Under the pieces are notes generated by a model that was not told the origin of the DNA, ran no database searches, and saw nothing but the letters and a program-made list of their open reading frames with translations. From Nostoc foliaceum FACHB-393 (GTDB lineage: Bacteria; Cyanobacteriota; Cyanobacteriia; Cyanobacteriales; Nostocaceae), in contig NZ_JACJTD010000047.1 in assembly GCF_014698505.1 (NCBI RefSeq), forward strand, positions 1 through 51,762: a stretch of DNA of 51,762 nucleotides, written 5' to 3'. This document shows, piece by piece, positions 21,401 to 28,330 of the stretch. Position numbers and translations under genes: made by a program. Each line of letters begins with the position of its first letter. Within the stretch, counting starts at the first letter, position 1.

Positions 21401-23036
21401 TCAGAATATCGCTGTGTCCATCACCATCTAAGTCAATAAACTTTAAGTTCGGGTTATCCCAATCCAGGTTGGGCAAAGACTTAAAGGCAATAAATGATTC
21501 CCAATTTTCGTCGTAAGTACGTTCATAAAAACCAGGAGTTGGACTACGTAAAGCTACCACATCAAGTTGACCATCACCAGCTAGGTCAAGAAACTGTGCG
21601 CCATTACTTAGAGCGATCGCAGGTTTGCTGGCAACCAATTCAACCGGAGCAAAACGCGCCTCTATATGTTCAGAACCATCAGTTTTAACAGTGTTAATCG
21701 GGCTGAGATTACGCTTGTAAAACCACCCATTCCCCTGTTCCGTCAAAATTCCTGACAACCCTTCTCCATCTAGATCCACCCACTGATACCGAGTTCCATC
21801 CAAACCTTGGGGTAAATTTTCTAAACTGGCAGGCTCAACTTCACGTACTGTCTCGTCAACATTAGCTTCACTGTAACTAAATTCCAGAGGGGGCAAAGAT
21901 TTCTGTATATAGCCGCTTTCAGAATTTCGCTTGTAGCCCGTCTGCTTTACTGAAAGTAATAATGAATATATAGGATTGGGGACATTAGTAGGGTTTTGTT
22001 CGTAAGAATAGGTAAAGTCTAGCGATCGCACCAAACAATCTCGCCCAACATTTGCCTCATCTTGAAAGTGATGAAACATTAACACCCGTTGGCAGAGGCG
22101 ATAAGTGCGAATTTCAAAACCAGCCCTATAAGAGGAGAATGAGTCATTACGAACCGACCACACTCCGGGGTCATTCGGTTTAGGATCAGTTGGATGATGG
22201 TCTCCATAATCAAACACCACTTCAAACAGCCAATCTGTCTCCGCGAGGTCAGGCTGCATCAATCGAGAAACCAGATTCCCGTATTTAATTCGCTTCAGGT
22301 AGCGGTTAGCTGAACGGCTTTCTGAGGTACGGTTGCGCTCGTGAGCTTGAGCTATATCCACACCCTCAGAATTCTCTGCGTTGTATTTGTAGAGGATGAC
22401 ATTGCCTTTATCGTCGTAACTCTCGCAGATTAGCCAACTAAAAACATGCGTTGGTTCATTAGGGTCAAAAATGCGGCTTTCGGCAGTTCTGCCATAAATT
22501 ATCGTAATGTTGTCTTTAGAGATGGAACGCCAATGAGTCTCTCCCTCCAGGTTTGTCCAGCGTTCAATTCGGGCGAACAATCCTTCAATCCGAGGACGGT
22601 ACTTGCGAATGCGGTATCCATCTCGTAAAGTTTCATCAAGTGTGCCATCTAATTCAAGTACAGGCACTAAATCTTCTGCACCAGAAAGAATAAAAATATC
22701 CGATTCTTCATCATCCCAGTATCGGGGTAAACCTTTGTCTGTCTTACGTGTAATTTCAGATAGTGACAAATTCCAGCCTAATCCGAACACCCCATTGCCT
22801 GCTCCCGAATCATAAGAGAGAGAAAGCTGTGGAGTAAAACCAGAACGACCTGGAGTAGTACTAATAGGCACACTCACTGAGCCAGTTCCAGTCACGGGAT
22901 TAGCCGCAAACTTCTCCCCCATACCTTTGATCGCACCTCCCCCCTTTGGTAGCGATATCGCAGGTGGTAAGGAAAAATAGCTTTTATCTGTTTGGTCTAC
23001 TTGATTATTACTATTCTTGTTTGAGTCTTCAAGCAT
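15495..23036 (-). CDS. TcB-TcC fusion protein with C-terminal M15/VanY-like peptidase toxin
   Basis: A 2513-aa fusion of the two cocoon subunits of Tc toxins. The N-terminus is SpvB-like (VSVPISTTPGRSGFTPQLSL, SYDSGAGNGVFGLGW). FG-GAP/VCBS propeller repeats (DLDGDGHSDI near 538, DMSGDGLTDI near 602, DIDGSGTTDI near 652) and a TcdB middle region (near 735-818) follow. YD/RHS repeats fill roughly 1700-2000, and the RHS core (YRYTGKERDEETGLYYHRKR, ADPIGLQDGLNLYLY) ends near 2222. The core Asp residues fit the autoprotease that frees the toxin in known TcC proteins. The last ~290 residues are the variable toxin. S2416-x-H2418 with D2425, and E2459-x-W-H2462-W, match the zinc and catalytic motifs of LAS/M15 peptidases (VanY, D-Ala-D-Ala carboxypeptidase type). 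The probable target is therefore peptidoglycan. No strong ribosome binding site precedes the ATG at 23036. Confidence 0.93.
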   Translation of the reverse strand: MLEDSNKNSNNQVDQTDKSYFSLPPAISLPKGGGAIKGMGEKFAANPVTGTGSVSVPISTTPGRSGFTPQLSLSYDSGAGNGVFGLGWNLSLSEITRKTDKGLPRYWDDEESDIFILSGAEDLVPVLELDGTLDETLRDGYRIRKYRPRIEGLFARIERWTNLEGETHWRSISKDNITIIYGRTAESRIFDPNEPTHVFSWLICESYDDKGNVILYKYNAENSEGVDIAQAHERNRTSESRSANRYLKRIKYGNLVSRLMQPDLAETDWLFEVVFDYGDHHPTDPKPNDPGVWSVRNDSFSSYRAGFEIRTYRLCQRVLMFHHFQDEANVGRDCLVRSLDFTYSYEQNPTNVPNPIYSLLLSVKQTGYKRNSESGYIQKSLPPLEFSYSEANVDETVREVEPASLENLPQGLDGTRYQWVDLDGEGLSGILTEQGNGWFYKRNLSPINTVKTDGSEHIEARFAPVELVASKPAIALSNGAQFLDLAGDGQLDVVALRSPTPGFYERTYDENWESFIAFKSLPNLDWDNPNLKFIDLDGDGHSDILITEDDCFVWYPSLAEDGFGAAKRVHQPWDEEQGPRVVFADSTQSIHLADMSGDGLTDIVRIRNGEVCYWPNLGYGRFGAKVTMDNAPWFDAPDIFNQRRIVLADIDGSGTTDILYLSGEGVQVYFNQSGNGWAAKRTLRHFPAIDNVASVTIIDLLGNGTACLVWSSPLPSNGRRVMRYIDLMGGQKPHLLLKTVNNLGAETVVQYAPSTKFYLQDKLAGKPWITKLPFPVHVVEKVTVFDKWRQTRFTSTYSYHHGYFDGVEREFRGFGRVEQTDIEDFGTFTAGNTASPYVSDDQTLYQPPVKTITWFHTGAFLDRDRILSQFADEYFPGWFEALNPDETNVLGDFQENILLEPDLISEGLSAEEWREALRACKGIMLRQEVYELEVDALKQGEERKVKLFSTAFHNCHIQRLQPRGINRHAVFLVTESEAITYHYELDLQPASLQPDPRIAHTLNLRIDEYGNVLESVAVVYPRITQQEDETLPEGAESLIAQVQQERHLVYTENHFTNDAIADDHYRLRLPCEVKTYELTGIAPAEGFYYTLEELRQSDIANTIPEIPYHIVPDRTTPQKRLVELVRMLYFSDDLQTSLSWGELNHLGMAYETYKLALTNELLNAVFKPEHLTPEVRGNLDNADLSGYLSGATLAERFPDMDTSGQYWIRSGIAGFASDAADRFYLPERYTNPFGQTTTLVYDSRDIYIESSTDPIGNTTQVTQFDFRVLAPTEMRDINGNLSRVYFDVLGLPTAMAVMGKGEEGDSLSSFNDTLANPAPTELNAFFVENAYDESQARIWLESATARYVYYFGEQQNADDTTTWGEHPACACSIMRERHRDEDSPLQVTFEYSDGMGTVLVNKIQAEPETEDGSLRWIASGKTILNNKSKPVKQYEPYFSQNELGEPDHRFEEPQEVGVTAILYYDAAGRQVRTEMPDGTYSRVEFSPWFMATYDGNDTVLEPNNSWHTRYSSGTPEEKRAAGLAEIHANTPAVTHLDSLGREVVAIAHNKWRQNDVITEAKYLTYTKLDIEGKPLWIQDARGNRVMEYINLPGAETDFVPCYDIAGNLLFQHSMDAGDRWVLMDATGQPFYAWDENERVMEEGSPVLERRRFHTVYDALRRPVEQQLQVEDGSPQVIERFIYGEGEPDDLNRNLRGQVYQHYDSSGLITNQRFDFKGNLLEVTRQVVTDYKAPVIDWSEGSPTKSLESQVFTTNTEYDALNRPTLLTTSDQSVTRPVYNEANLLEQMYVRLRGAATETVFVQNIDYDAKGQRTLIEYGNGVRTAYTYDPKTFRLVRLLTTRISDNARLQDLQYTYDPVGNITEIRDDAQQTIFFNNAVVSPSTRYEYDALYRLMRAEGREHAGQLADTQPDHQDVPVMPLPHANDGQAMRNYTERYEYDGVGNILAMIHAATNGNWTRRYQYAEDSNRLLATSRPGDGDGEFSAAYTYDTHGNMTTMPHLPLMQWDDRDRLKATSRQVVNEGTPETTYYVYDGSGQRVRKVTERQAAVGETPTRKNERIYLSGFEIYREYGGDIGTVKLERETLHVMDDRQPIAFVETKTVDPENISETLLLAPMIRYQFGNHLGSVSLELDADGAVLSYEEYHPYGTTAYQAGRAIAEVSLKRYRYTGKERDEETGLYYHRKRYYASWLGRWTLADPIGLQDGLNLYLYVHGNPIQYVDDKGTFAAPPKEQRNNAKNFGEMEPETVSPSTDPPKISGIELEKRLLLDDFSPANPYRIDDITQGSLSDQEFEFKKQVYREAVKQSEALGIRFVSGVDAQFLSEVKKGVFVQSDVLAAGEAMLAQANLELGENFSFEKLLSSPESSYRTADQQFDAWNKSFDSKLKAFLKKGGTLTQEGAANLAKEIRPKYATPGYSKHQRALALDFKKSIFGSSSLRKWMEKDDGEKARKFGFVQLPGEYWHWNYIEAEKLPGERPLRQQSASQQKKQEPSLTPTQQVNPRTYTGPLAVPWSF

Positions 23037-24308
23037 ACGTGTATTAATTTGTGATTACTGAAACTAACTATGTTCAATCAATGAATAATTAATAACAATG
23101 AGTTTTTTTATTAAAATTGTAAATCTTTTCAGTTCAAAAGAAGAAAGTCAGTGAGAGGAAAGTAGTTCCTCTAAATTTAATTTCTATAAGTTGTTCAAAA
23201 TCTAATTTGTGTATTTTAGTAGCAGGTGAACAGGGATCTAGAGATTAATAAAGGGGTATTGACTTCCGTCTAAATCAAAAATATGCAAGTAAATTGTGAA
23301 ATAACTATATCTAGCTTTTATTTATAAACCGTTCTTTTTAATCAGAGCTATGTAGATAGATGTAAACAAATTATTTTGCATCTCTATAAAACTAGACAGA
23401 TTATCTTTTGTATATTATGCAAATATTTACAAAACTAAATAATTAAATTTGCGATTAAATTATTTATTAAGATAAATATCGAAATATTTTGCCAAATACT
23501 ACGAATTGTAAATTTAATTAAAAATACTCGTAAAACATGATTTTGCATCATTTACGTCTCAAACTTAACTTGATTTTTCTAGTAAAAATATTGCCAGAGG
23601 AAATGGGCAAGTTTATGCTAATCATTGGCAACATCAATGATGTTTCCAATATTCTAAGTAGTTTTTCTTAATCCTTAAAGTGGATATTAGCAGTATCAGT
23701 AGATTTATAATAGTAGTAAAAATTAAGTAAATCTAAATTTTTTAACTAAATATTTGCTGTGTCTTTATTTAGCCTTGATCCTAGCGTTTACAAACAACTC
23801 TTTATCTTCTATAAAAAAGAAATATAGTTTACAGTTCTTATTATTTTTATTTTTAATATTTTCCTCTGTAAGCATTTTAATTGTCAAAATCCCCACACCA
23901 ATAATGGTCTTTTACCAAAACCCGATATTTATATCTTCAAATATCCAAAAGTTCTTAAAAGCTTATGCAAGGTTCTAGTGTTGTTCACACGGCTCCACCA
24001 GTCGCAAAACTAAAGGCTTAAGATAGTTCTTCTGAGTTGAATGGCACACTTATAAACCTTTAAGGTATACTCCATAAGCGCTACAGCTTATCTTGGCTAT
24101 TATTGAAGAGTGGAAAGTAAGTAGTTTAATTAATGTTGGGAAGTAAACTTACATCACCCTAAACTCCGCAAGCGTCCCTGTAGCCTTACAGCAGCATCAG
24201 CACATTCGTCAGTACTGCAATCTGTCTCTGTCGTGCTAATAGTTGCTCACTAACCCAGCCATACCCGCATCTGGTGAATTCTTTAGTGCAATCCTGTGCG
24301 GGCGTTAG
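23037..24308. other. Long AT-rich region upstream of the Tc locus
   Basis: About 1.27 kb with no convincing gene. It is strongly AT-rich from 23037 to about 23960, and should contain the promoter of the minus-strand Tc genes, but I cannot pick out convincing -35/-10 elements. A plus-strand hydrophobic open frame at 23754-23978 starts with TTG, has no ribosome binding site and follows base composition, so I do not call it. Between about 24165 and 24305 the base composition rises. There the minus strand carries a short open stretch (FTRCGYGWVSEQLLARQRQI) that looks like decayed coding sequence of unknown origin. Confidence 0.5.
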
Positions 24309-24515
24309 TCATCCTTGCAATGAATATTTTTTCTCTATGAAATTCAAAAGTTCTTCCTCAAACTCAGTTAAATATGGTCGCTTCGCTTCCCTTAGATGCT
24401 TCAGCACGGCACGGGCAGCTTCTTCTAAATTCTCGCTTTCCCGTAGCTTACTGATGCGATCACTCTTAGAGAAATGCCAATTATCTACATCTTCTGAAAT
24501 TCTATTGAGTTTTGT
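24309..24515 (-). pseudogene. Remnant of a second copy of the neighbouring DUF3102-like gene
   Basis: The minus strand reads an open stretch ending at TGA 24309-24311 with SDRISKLRESENLEEAARAV and KRPYLTEFEEELLNFIEKKY. This aligns with the last ~50 residues of the intact gene at 24739-25620 (SDRINRVYSDSLEETVKSLL, NRPYLTAVEEKLLSVLESEY). No start codon or upstream part of the gene remains, because the frame is closed at 24516-24518. It is therefore the 3' end of a paralog, left after a deletion or unequal recombination. Confidence 0.65.
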
Positions 24516-24738
24516 TCATTTCTAGCCAGTTGTAGAGTGGGAACTGAACTCTGTTGAGCGCTGTATAAATCATGTAGAGGGGTTCTACAGCACTCAACTA
24601 AACAACTGGCATAGCTGGATGTCAAGAAGCAGGAAGTTTTATCTTTTCCCTCGTACAACTTCTTCACTGTCCCGTTGTGTTGCTAACTCCATTGAAACTG
24701 CAACCCAAAGCCATTGGATGCCAATTTGCCAAAATTGT

Positions 24739-25620
24739 TTAGGGTGTTATCTCTCTGCCATATTCAGACTCCAAAACACTCAACAATTTCTCTTCCACCG
24801 CAGTAAGATAGGGTCGATTCACCTTCCCCAACAACTGCAACAGACTTTTGACTGTTTCCTCCAGTGAATCGGAATACACTCGATTAATGCGATCGCTAAT
24901 TTCCCGAACCTGCTGACATTCCGCAGGCAGGTAGTTGTAAGATTTCAGGTGTTGTAAAGCAATGGTGTACACACCATCCCAGAGTTTTACAGTGCAGATG
25001 AATTCGCCCACATGGTTAACGATACCCCAACAGCCACCTTTGCCTCTCAGTTCGGGATTGTCCTTAGCAAGAATTTGGCACACTTCACCTAACTGGTAGG
25101 TGTTTGGTACTTTGGTTCTCTCCATTATTTTTTGCACAACGTCTTTCACGATCCTACCAGTGGGCACTTTCCCGCCAGCAAGTTCTACTGCTCTTAGCCA
25201 TACTTCTTGCTGTTCTTGGGGTTCCAGTTTGGTCATGGGCCGAACTTGTCCTTCGCTGGTAGGTAAGATTTGTAGCTGATCGGAGTGGACTGTAGCAGGA
25301 TCATCTTCAATTTCATTTTGTGTCCAATTTGGACACATTTTGATCAAATTATCTACAACTCCAGCAGCTTCAATTAATCTGTAAGGATGACGACGCTCAA
25401 ACCCAAACCTGTCCTTGCAATACTCTTCAAAGGTTGAATGCGTCGAACGGTACAGCCGGCGATCGCGCAATTCTGCCAGTGCCTTACCCGCCTCAAAAAA
25501 CGCTCTTTCCACACGCCGCTCTAGGTGAAGGCGATCGCGCTGTTCTTCCTCTGTCAACTCTGGAACTTCGACAGAGGTAACAGTTATGTCTGCTGAAACC
25601 GGATCTTCCTCGTTTGACAT
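24739..25620 (-). CDS. Plasmid protein with DUF3102-like N-terminal region, function unknown
   Basis: A 293-aa soluble protein beginning MSNEEDPVSADI. A longer frame to 25671 would need a TTG start, so the ATG at 25620 is preferred, although no strong ribosome binding site is present. The N-terminal half (RRVERAFFEAGKALAELRDR, STFEEYCKDRFGFERRHPYR) resembles the DUF3102-type helical domain found in plasmid and phage DNA-associated proteins. The middle holds WLRAVELAGGKVPTGRIV, and the tail is a charged amphipathic helix. Related proteins occur on cyanobacterial plasmids, where a DNA-binding or partition-linked role is possible but unproven. A truncated second copy of its 3' end lies just downstream at 24309-24515. 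Confidence 0.72.
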   Translation of the reverse strand: MSNEEDPVSADITVTSVEVPELTEEEQRDRLHLERRVERAFFEAGKALAELRDRRLYRSTHSTFEEYCKDRFGFERRHPYRLIEAAGVVDNLIKMCPNWTQNEIEDDPATVHSDQLQILPTSEGQVRPMTKLEPQEQQEVWLRAVELAGGKVPTGRIVKDVVQKIMERTKVPNTYQLGEVCQILAKDNPELRGKGGCWGIVNHVGEFICTVKLWDGVYTIALQHLKSYNYLPAECQQVREISDRINRVYSDSLEETVKSLLQLLGKVNRPYLTAVEEKLLSVLESEYGREITP

Positions 25621-25871
25621 ATTGATTAACGCCGTTTCCACTCTATGAAGCAAATCGACATTAAGTTGCAACTCAGTTGAGCTAATCTTGCTTAATACAT
25701 ATTCCGTAACTATCAGCAGTTATGGCTAATCCATACTGGGAAACGGATTTACCGAGCGCCAAATGCAAGGAATGGTAGCTTGAAGTTCATTGCAACGTAA
25801 TAAATACTTAAGATGACAGAAGCGATCATCCCTTCAAGAGAAGCAAAAAAGTAACACTTAAAAGGTTTATT

Positions 25872-26087
25872 TCATTCGAGAGCATTAGCTGATTCCTTTA
25901 CTGCCGTCATCAGTTCATCAAAACTGCACTCGTACAGTTTCATGAGTTCGCTGAACTGATCAATTCGTAGTTTTGGAATAGTTTTTCCATACTCCCAGTT
26001 ACGAACGGTAGATTCTGCTATGCCTACACGGCTAGCAACATCTACTGTTCTTAGTCCTTTTCTTTCTCTTAGCTGCTTCATATTCAT
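25872..26087 (-). CDS. XRE-family helix-turn-helix transcriptional regulator
   Basis: A 71-aa protein made almost entirely of a Cro/CI-type helix-turn-helix: LRERKGLRTVDVASRVGIAE then STVRNWEYGKTIPKLRIDQF. The recognition helix falls near residues 22-35. It is the right size for a single-domain plasmid regulator. It diverges from the gene at 26273, and the 185 bp between the two starts hold a promoter for each direction plus inverted repeats, so it probably controls itself and the plus-strand genes. An in-frame ATG at 26081 (residue 3) is an alternative start. Confidence 0.9.
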   Translation of the reverse strand: MNMKQLRERKGLRTVDVASRVGIAESTVRNWEYGKTIPKLRIDQFSELMKLYECSFDELMTAVKESANALE

Positions 26088-26093
26088 TACCTA

Positions 26094-26143
26094 AGTTTAC
26101 CAAGAGTGTATTATATCTCATTAACTTATCTAGTTAGTAAACT
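26094..26143 (-). promoter_or_regulatory. Candidate promoter and operator of the XRE gene
   Basis: On the minus strand a TATAAT -10 box lies at 26110-26115, 23 bp upstream of the XRE start. It is flanked by an inverted pair AGTTTAC (26094-26100) and GTAAACT (26137-26143), a plausible autoregulatory operator. No good -35 at the ideal distance is visible (TTTACT is 20 bp away), which fits a regulated promoter. Confidence 0.5.
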
Positions 26144-26167
26144 CAGTTAAAATATTTCGTTGTGCTA

Positions 26168-26197
26168 TTGACAAGCGCTAACGGGTTAGCAGATAAT
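26168..26197 (+). promoter_or_regulatory. Sigma-70-type promoter with a palindromic operator in its spacer
   Basis: TTGACA at 26168-26173 and GATAAT at 26192-26197 are 18 bp apart, close to the group 1 sigma consensus. The spacer contains a perfect inverted repeat GCTAAC-GG-GTTAGC (26177-26190), placed where a bound repressor would block polymerase. It should drive the gene cluster starting at 26273, with the divergent XRE protein as the obvious candidate ligand. Confidence 0.65.
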
Positions 26198-26272
26198 GAC
26201 AATATTAGAGAAGCGCCCTGGACTCGCAATCTCAAGCGCTTCTCTTGCCCTAAATTTAAAGGCTCATCAATC

Positions 26273-27187
26273 ATGACATACCAAATCTACAGCCAACAAC
26301 AGCTGCACTTGAAATCGATTGCCCGTCTCAAGGAAATCTACAGCGAAATCGGCTGCACAGTCGAAGTAAGCGATAAACGTTGTAAGGATGCCTGGATTTC
26401 CGCCATTGTTAACTATCAGGCAAGCAAGGTTCAGAAACTCACCCCTGCTACCTCCGACAACCAAGCCCTCGCCCAAGCCGAACTCGACAACTACATCGCT
26501 GACCAAGCCCAAGTTGTAGCTCCCGAACCCCTCAGAATAGTCGAAATCTCGTTTGACCATCACGAATATTACGCTGATGACAAACTGGTAGCCAGCATCA
26601 GCAATGACGACAACCACTTAACGCAACGCTGGGTAGTAATGGTCAACGATAAAGAAGTATTCCGTGCCAACACTCTAATGCGTTGCGATCGCTTCATCTG
26701 CACTCACTATAAAGACGGCTCATTACCTGTGCAGGAACAACTTGCAACACCCCCCACGACCGAAAACCAAATCATGGCGCATATCTTCAACGAGTGCCAG
26801 AATTATGGGTTTGAAATTCTCGATGATGGGATTTATACCCACGATACTGAAGACGGCAAACTACGCAAATTGGGTCAAGTCGGATGCACTAACGGTAACT
26901 GGTGGGTAATCCAGGATTCTTCAGGTCAACAGCAGTATTCTAACTCAGTCTATGATGCAGTGCGATCGCTGTCGATGGCAGATACTTCATTTGCAACTGA
27001 ACCCATTCCTGAATACTTGCAGCATCGCCCATTGCAACAGCTGACTACTGACGAATTACAGCAGTTGCTAAATGCAGAAGTGGCTAACTGTGAGCAGTTG
27101 TTAGACCGCCCTGTTGACGAACTGACCTCCCAGGACTGGGAATGGTTACGGGAATATGAGCCGTACTTGGAACTGGTAGCAGCGTAA
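26273..27187 (+). CDS. Cyanobacterial plasmid protein, function unknown
   Basis: A 304-aa acidic soluble protein. The frame is open from 26162, but that longer start would overlap the promoter at 26168-26197, so the ATG at 26273 (MTYQIYSQQQLHLKSIARLK) is preferred. The first ~45 residues (LKEIYSEIGCTVEVSDKRCK then DAWISAIVNYQ) look like a SAP-like helix-extended-helix that could bind DNA. The middle has a beta-rich stretch with a YADDKLVA hairpin. The end is Glu/Leu-rich (LTTDELQQLLNAEVANCEQL). It is the first gene of a plus-strand run of small genes and is probably under the promoter at 26168. I cannot assign a molecular function. Confidence 0.7.
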   Translation: MTYQIYSQQQLHLKSIARLKEIYSEIGCTVEVSDKRCKDAWISAIVNYQASKVQKLTPATSDNQALAQAELDNYIADQAQVVAPEPLRIVEISFDHHEYYADDKLVASISNDDNHLTQRWVVMVNDKEVFRANTLMRCDRFICTHYKDGSLPVQEQLATPPTTENQIMAHIFNECQNYGFEILDDGIYTHDTEDGKLRKLGQVGCTNGNWWVIQDSSGQQQYSNSVYDAVRSLSMADTSFATEPIPEYLQHRPLQQLTTDELQQLLNAEVANCEQLLDRPVDELTSQDWEWLREYEPYLELVAA

Positions 27188-27189
27188 TT

Positions 27190-27250
27190 CCAATTCCCAA
27201 TTCGCAATTCGCAGTTTAATTGCGACTTGCGAATTGGAAATTGCGAATTG
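27190..27250. repeat. Short interspersed palindromic repeat cluster (AATTCGCAATT type)
   Basis: Several overlapping copies of CAATTCGCAATT are arranged as inverted repeats. The clearest pair is 27198-27209 with 27239-27250 (12 of 12 matches). Arrays of this kind are scattered between genes in Nostoc-type genomes. It follows the stop codon at 27187 and could act as a transcription terminator or mRNA stabiliser. Confidence 0.6.
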
Positions 27251-27295
27251 ATATTGCCCTTTCCCCCTTCCCCTAATCATTCACTCATTACAAAT

Positions 27296-27622
27296 ATGCA
27301 ACCCACAATATCCATTCCCCAACACTGGGGCTACCCTCGCTTTCCCTTAGAACAGCGTACACAACAGGGCATCATTTTGGGACTTTATTACTATCCCTCT
27401 GGTACAGAGTTAGCTGAACAATTTGATGATGGTTGGCGCTATGTACTGATGCCTAACAAGAATTCTGATGAAATATCGTACTTGAAAGAGGATCAAATCC
27501 AACCGCTCACGCCAGAAGAATTATTCCAGCAAATTACCGCAGAGATTGACTTTTATCAACAGCAGATAAGCATTCTCAACCGACAGTTAACCGTATTAAC
27601 TAAGGGTGCAAACAATGGCTAA
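27296..27622 (+). CDS. Small hypothetical protein
   Basis: A 108-aa protein starting at ATG 27296 (MQPTISIPQHWGYPRFPLEQ). An earlier in-frame ATG at 27227 lies in the repeat cluster and would add a low-complexity tail, so it was not used. A compact beta-rich domain (GIILGLYYYPSGTELAEQFD, DGWRYVLMPN) is followed by a helical end (FQQITAEIDFYQQQISILNR). No recognised family. The stop overlaps the start of the next gene by eight bases, indicating translational coupling. Confidence 0.6.
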   Translation: MQPTISIPQHWGYPRFPLEQRTQQGIILGLYYYPSGTELAEQFDDGWRYVLMPNKNSDEISYLKEDQIQPLTPEELFQQITAEIDFYQQQISILNRQLTVLTKGANNG

Positions 27623-27815
27623 TTCTACAAACAGTTTTGACCGTAGAGCCAATCATTTGCTGCGTTTACTTCAACTTTGTGGTGGTTGTGTTCCTCTACA
27701 CTCTCTCCAATGCAAAGTTTCAAATTCAGTAATTCAAACACTACTAGATAGAGAACTGGTGCAAGTACAGAACACGGGACGCGGCTTTTTGTTGGAGATT
27801 GCCAAGGATTTTTAA
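27615..27815 (+). CDS. Small winged-helix-like hypothetical protein
   Basis: A 66-aa protein starting at ATG 27615 inside the end of the previous gene (ATGGCTAA overlap). The pattern RRANHLLRLLQLCGGCVPLH, then SNSVIQTLLDRELVQVQN and a GRGFLLEI hairpin, resembles a winged helix-turn-helix of the type that binds DNA. This is inferred from the pattern only. Downstream genes run in the same direction, so it is likely part of the same transcription unit. Confidence 0.5.
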   Translation: MANSTNSFDRRANHLLRLLQLCGGCVPLHSLQCKVSNSVIQTLLDRELVQVQNTGRGFLLEIAKDF

Positions 27816-27840
27816 GTTATTAATTCCAGAGGAAAAAATC

Positions 27841-28218
27841 ATGAAACTTTACGCGAAAACCATTTCAGCTACTCTGCCAGATTGGGCAAGCGTCGTTACA
27901 AAGAGCGCAGATTTATTTGAGGTTGAAATTAACGATGAACACCCGAATTTCCAATCTCTGCTTGAAGAGTTAGAAACCGAGATTGAGCCAGGAACATTCG
28001 GTGTGAAAGCTGAGGATTTATGTTCAAGGCTCGGTATTGAAATGTTTAATCCGCATCTCTGCCAATTACTTGAGCAAGCCCAAAATCTGATATCCCAGAT
28101 TGCTACACACCCAGATTACAAACAACTCTTGTCAGCAGGGTATCAGCCAGATTTAAACATTGCCGATGCTCAAACTGCTTTGACTTATCTGCAATGGGAG
28201 TTAGAGCGGAATCAATAA
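27841..28218 (+). CDS. Small hypothetical acidic protein
   Basis: A 125-aa protein starting at ATG 27841, with GAGG ten bases upstream. An earlier in-frame ATG at 27799 overlaps the preceding gene and lacks such a site. It is acidic (FEVEINDEHPNFQSLLEELE, TEIEPGTFGVKAEDL) and mainly helical at its C-terminus, with no membrane segment. I do not recognise the family. A strong hairpin follows the stop. Confidence 0.6.
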   Translation: MKLYAKTISATLPDWASVVTKSADLFEVEINDEHPNFQSLLEELETEIEPGTFGVKAEDLCSRLGIEMFNPHLCQLLEQAQNLISQIATHPDYKQLLSAGYQPDLNIADAQTALTYLQWELERNQ

Positions 28219-28238
28219 CTTTCTATTTAGAAAAAAAG

Positions 28239-28274
28239 CGATTGCTTGAATATCAGCTTTTCTTCAAGCAATCG
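28239..28274 (+). terminator. Perfect 12-bp hairpin after the gene at 27841
   Basis: CGATTGCTTGAA (28239-28250) pairs exactly with TTCAAGCAATCG (28263-28274) across a 12-nt loop, 21 bases after the stop. No T run follows on the plus strand, while on the minus strand a T-rich run does follow (the A run at 28230-28237). It may be a terminator in that direction, or an mRNA processing or stability element. Confidence 0.5.
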
Positions 28275-28330
28275 TAAAGCACTGAAAGTTTACGTTACAA
28301 ACCACCAATTATCACACATCCCAACAAAAT

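Noticed and set aside
23754..23978. Hydrophobic 74-codon plus-strand open frame
   Set aside because: It begins with TTG, has no ribosome binding site and follows the AT-rich composition of the region, so it is most likely chance.
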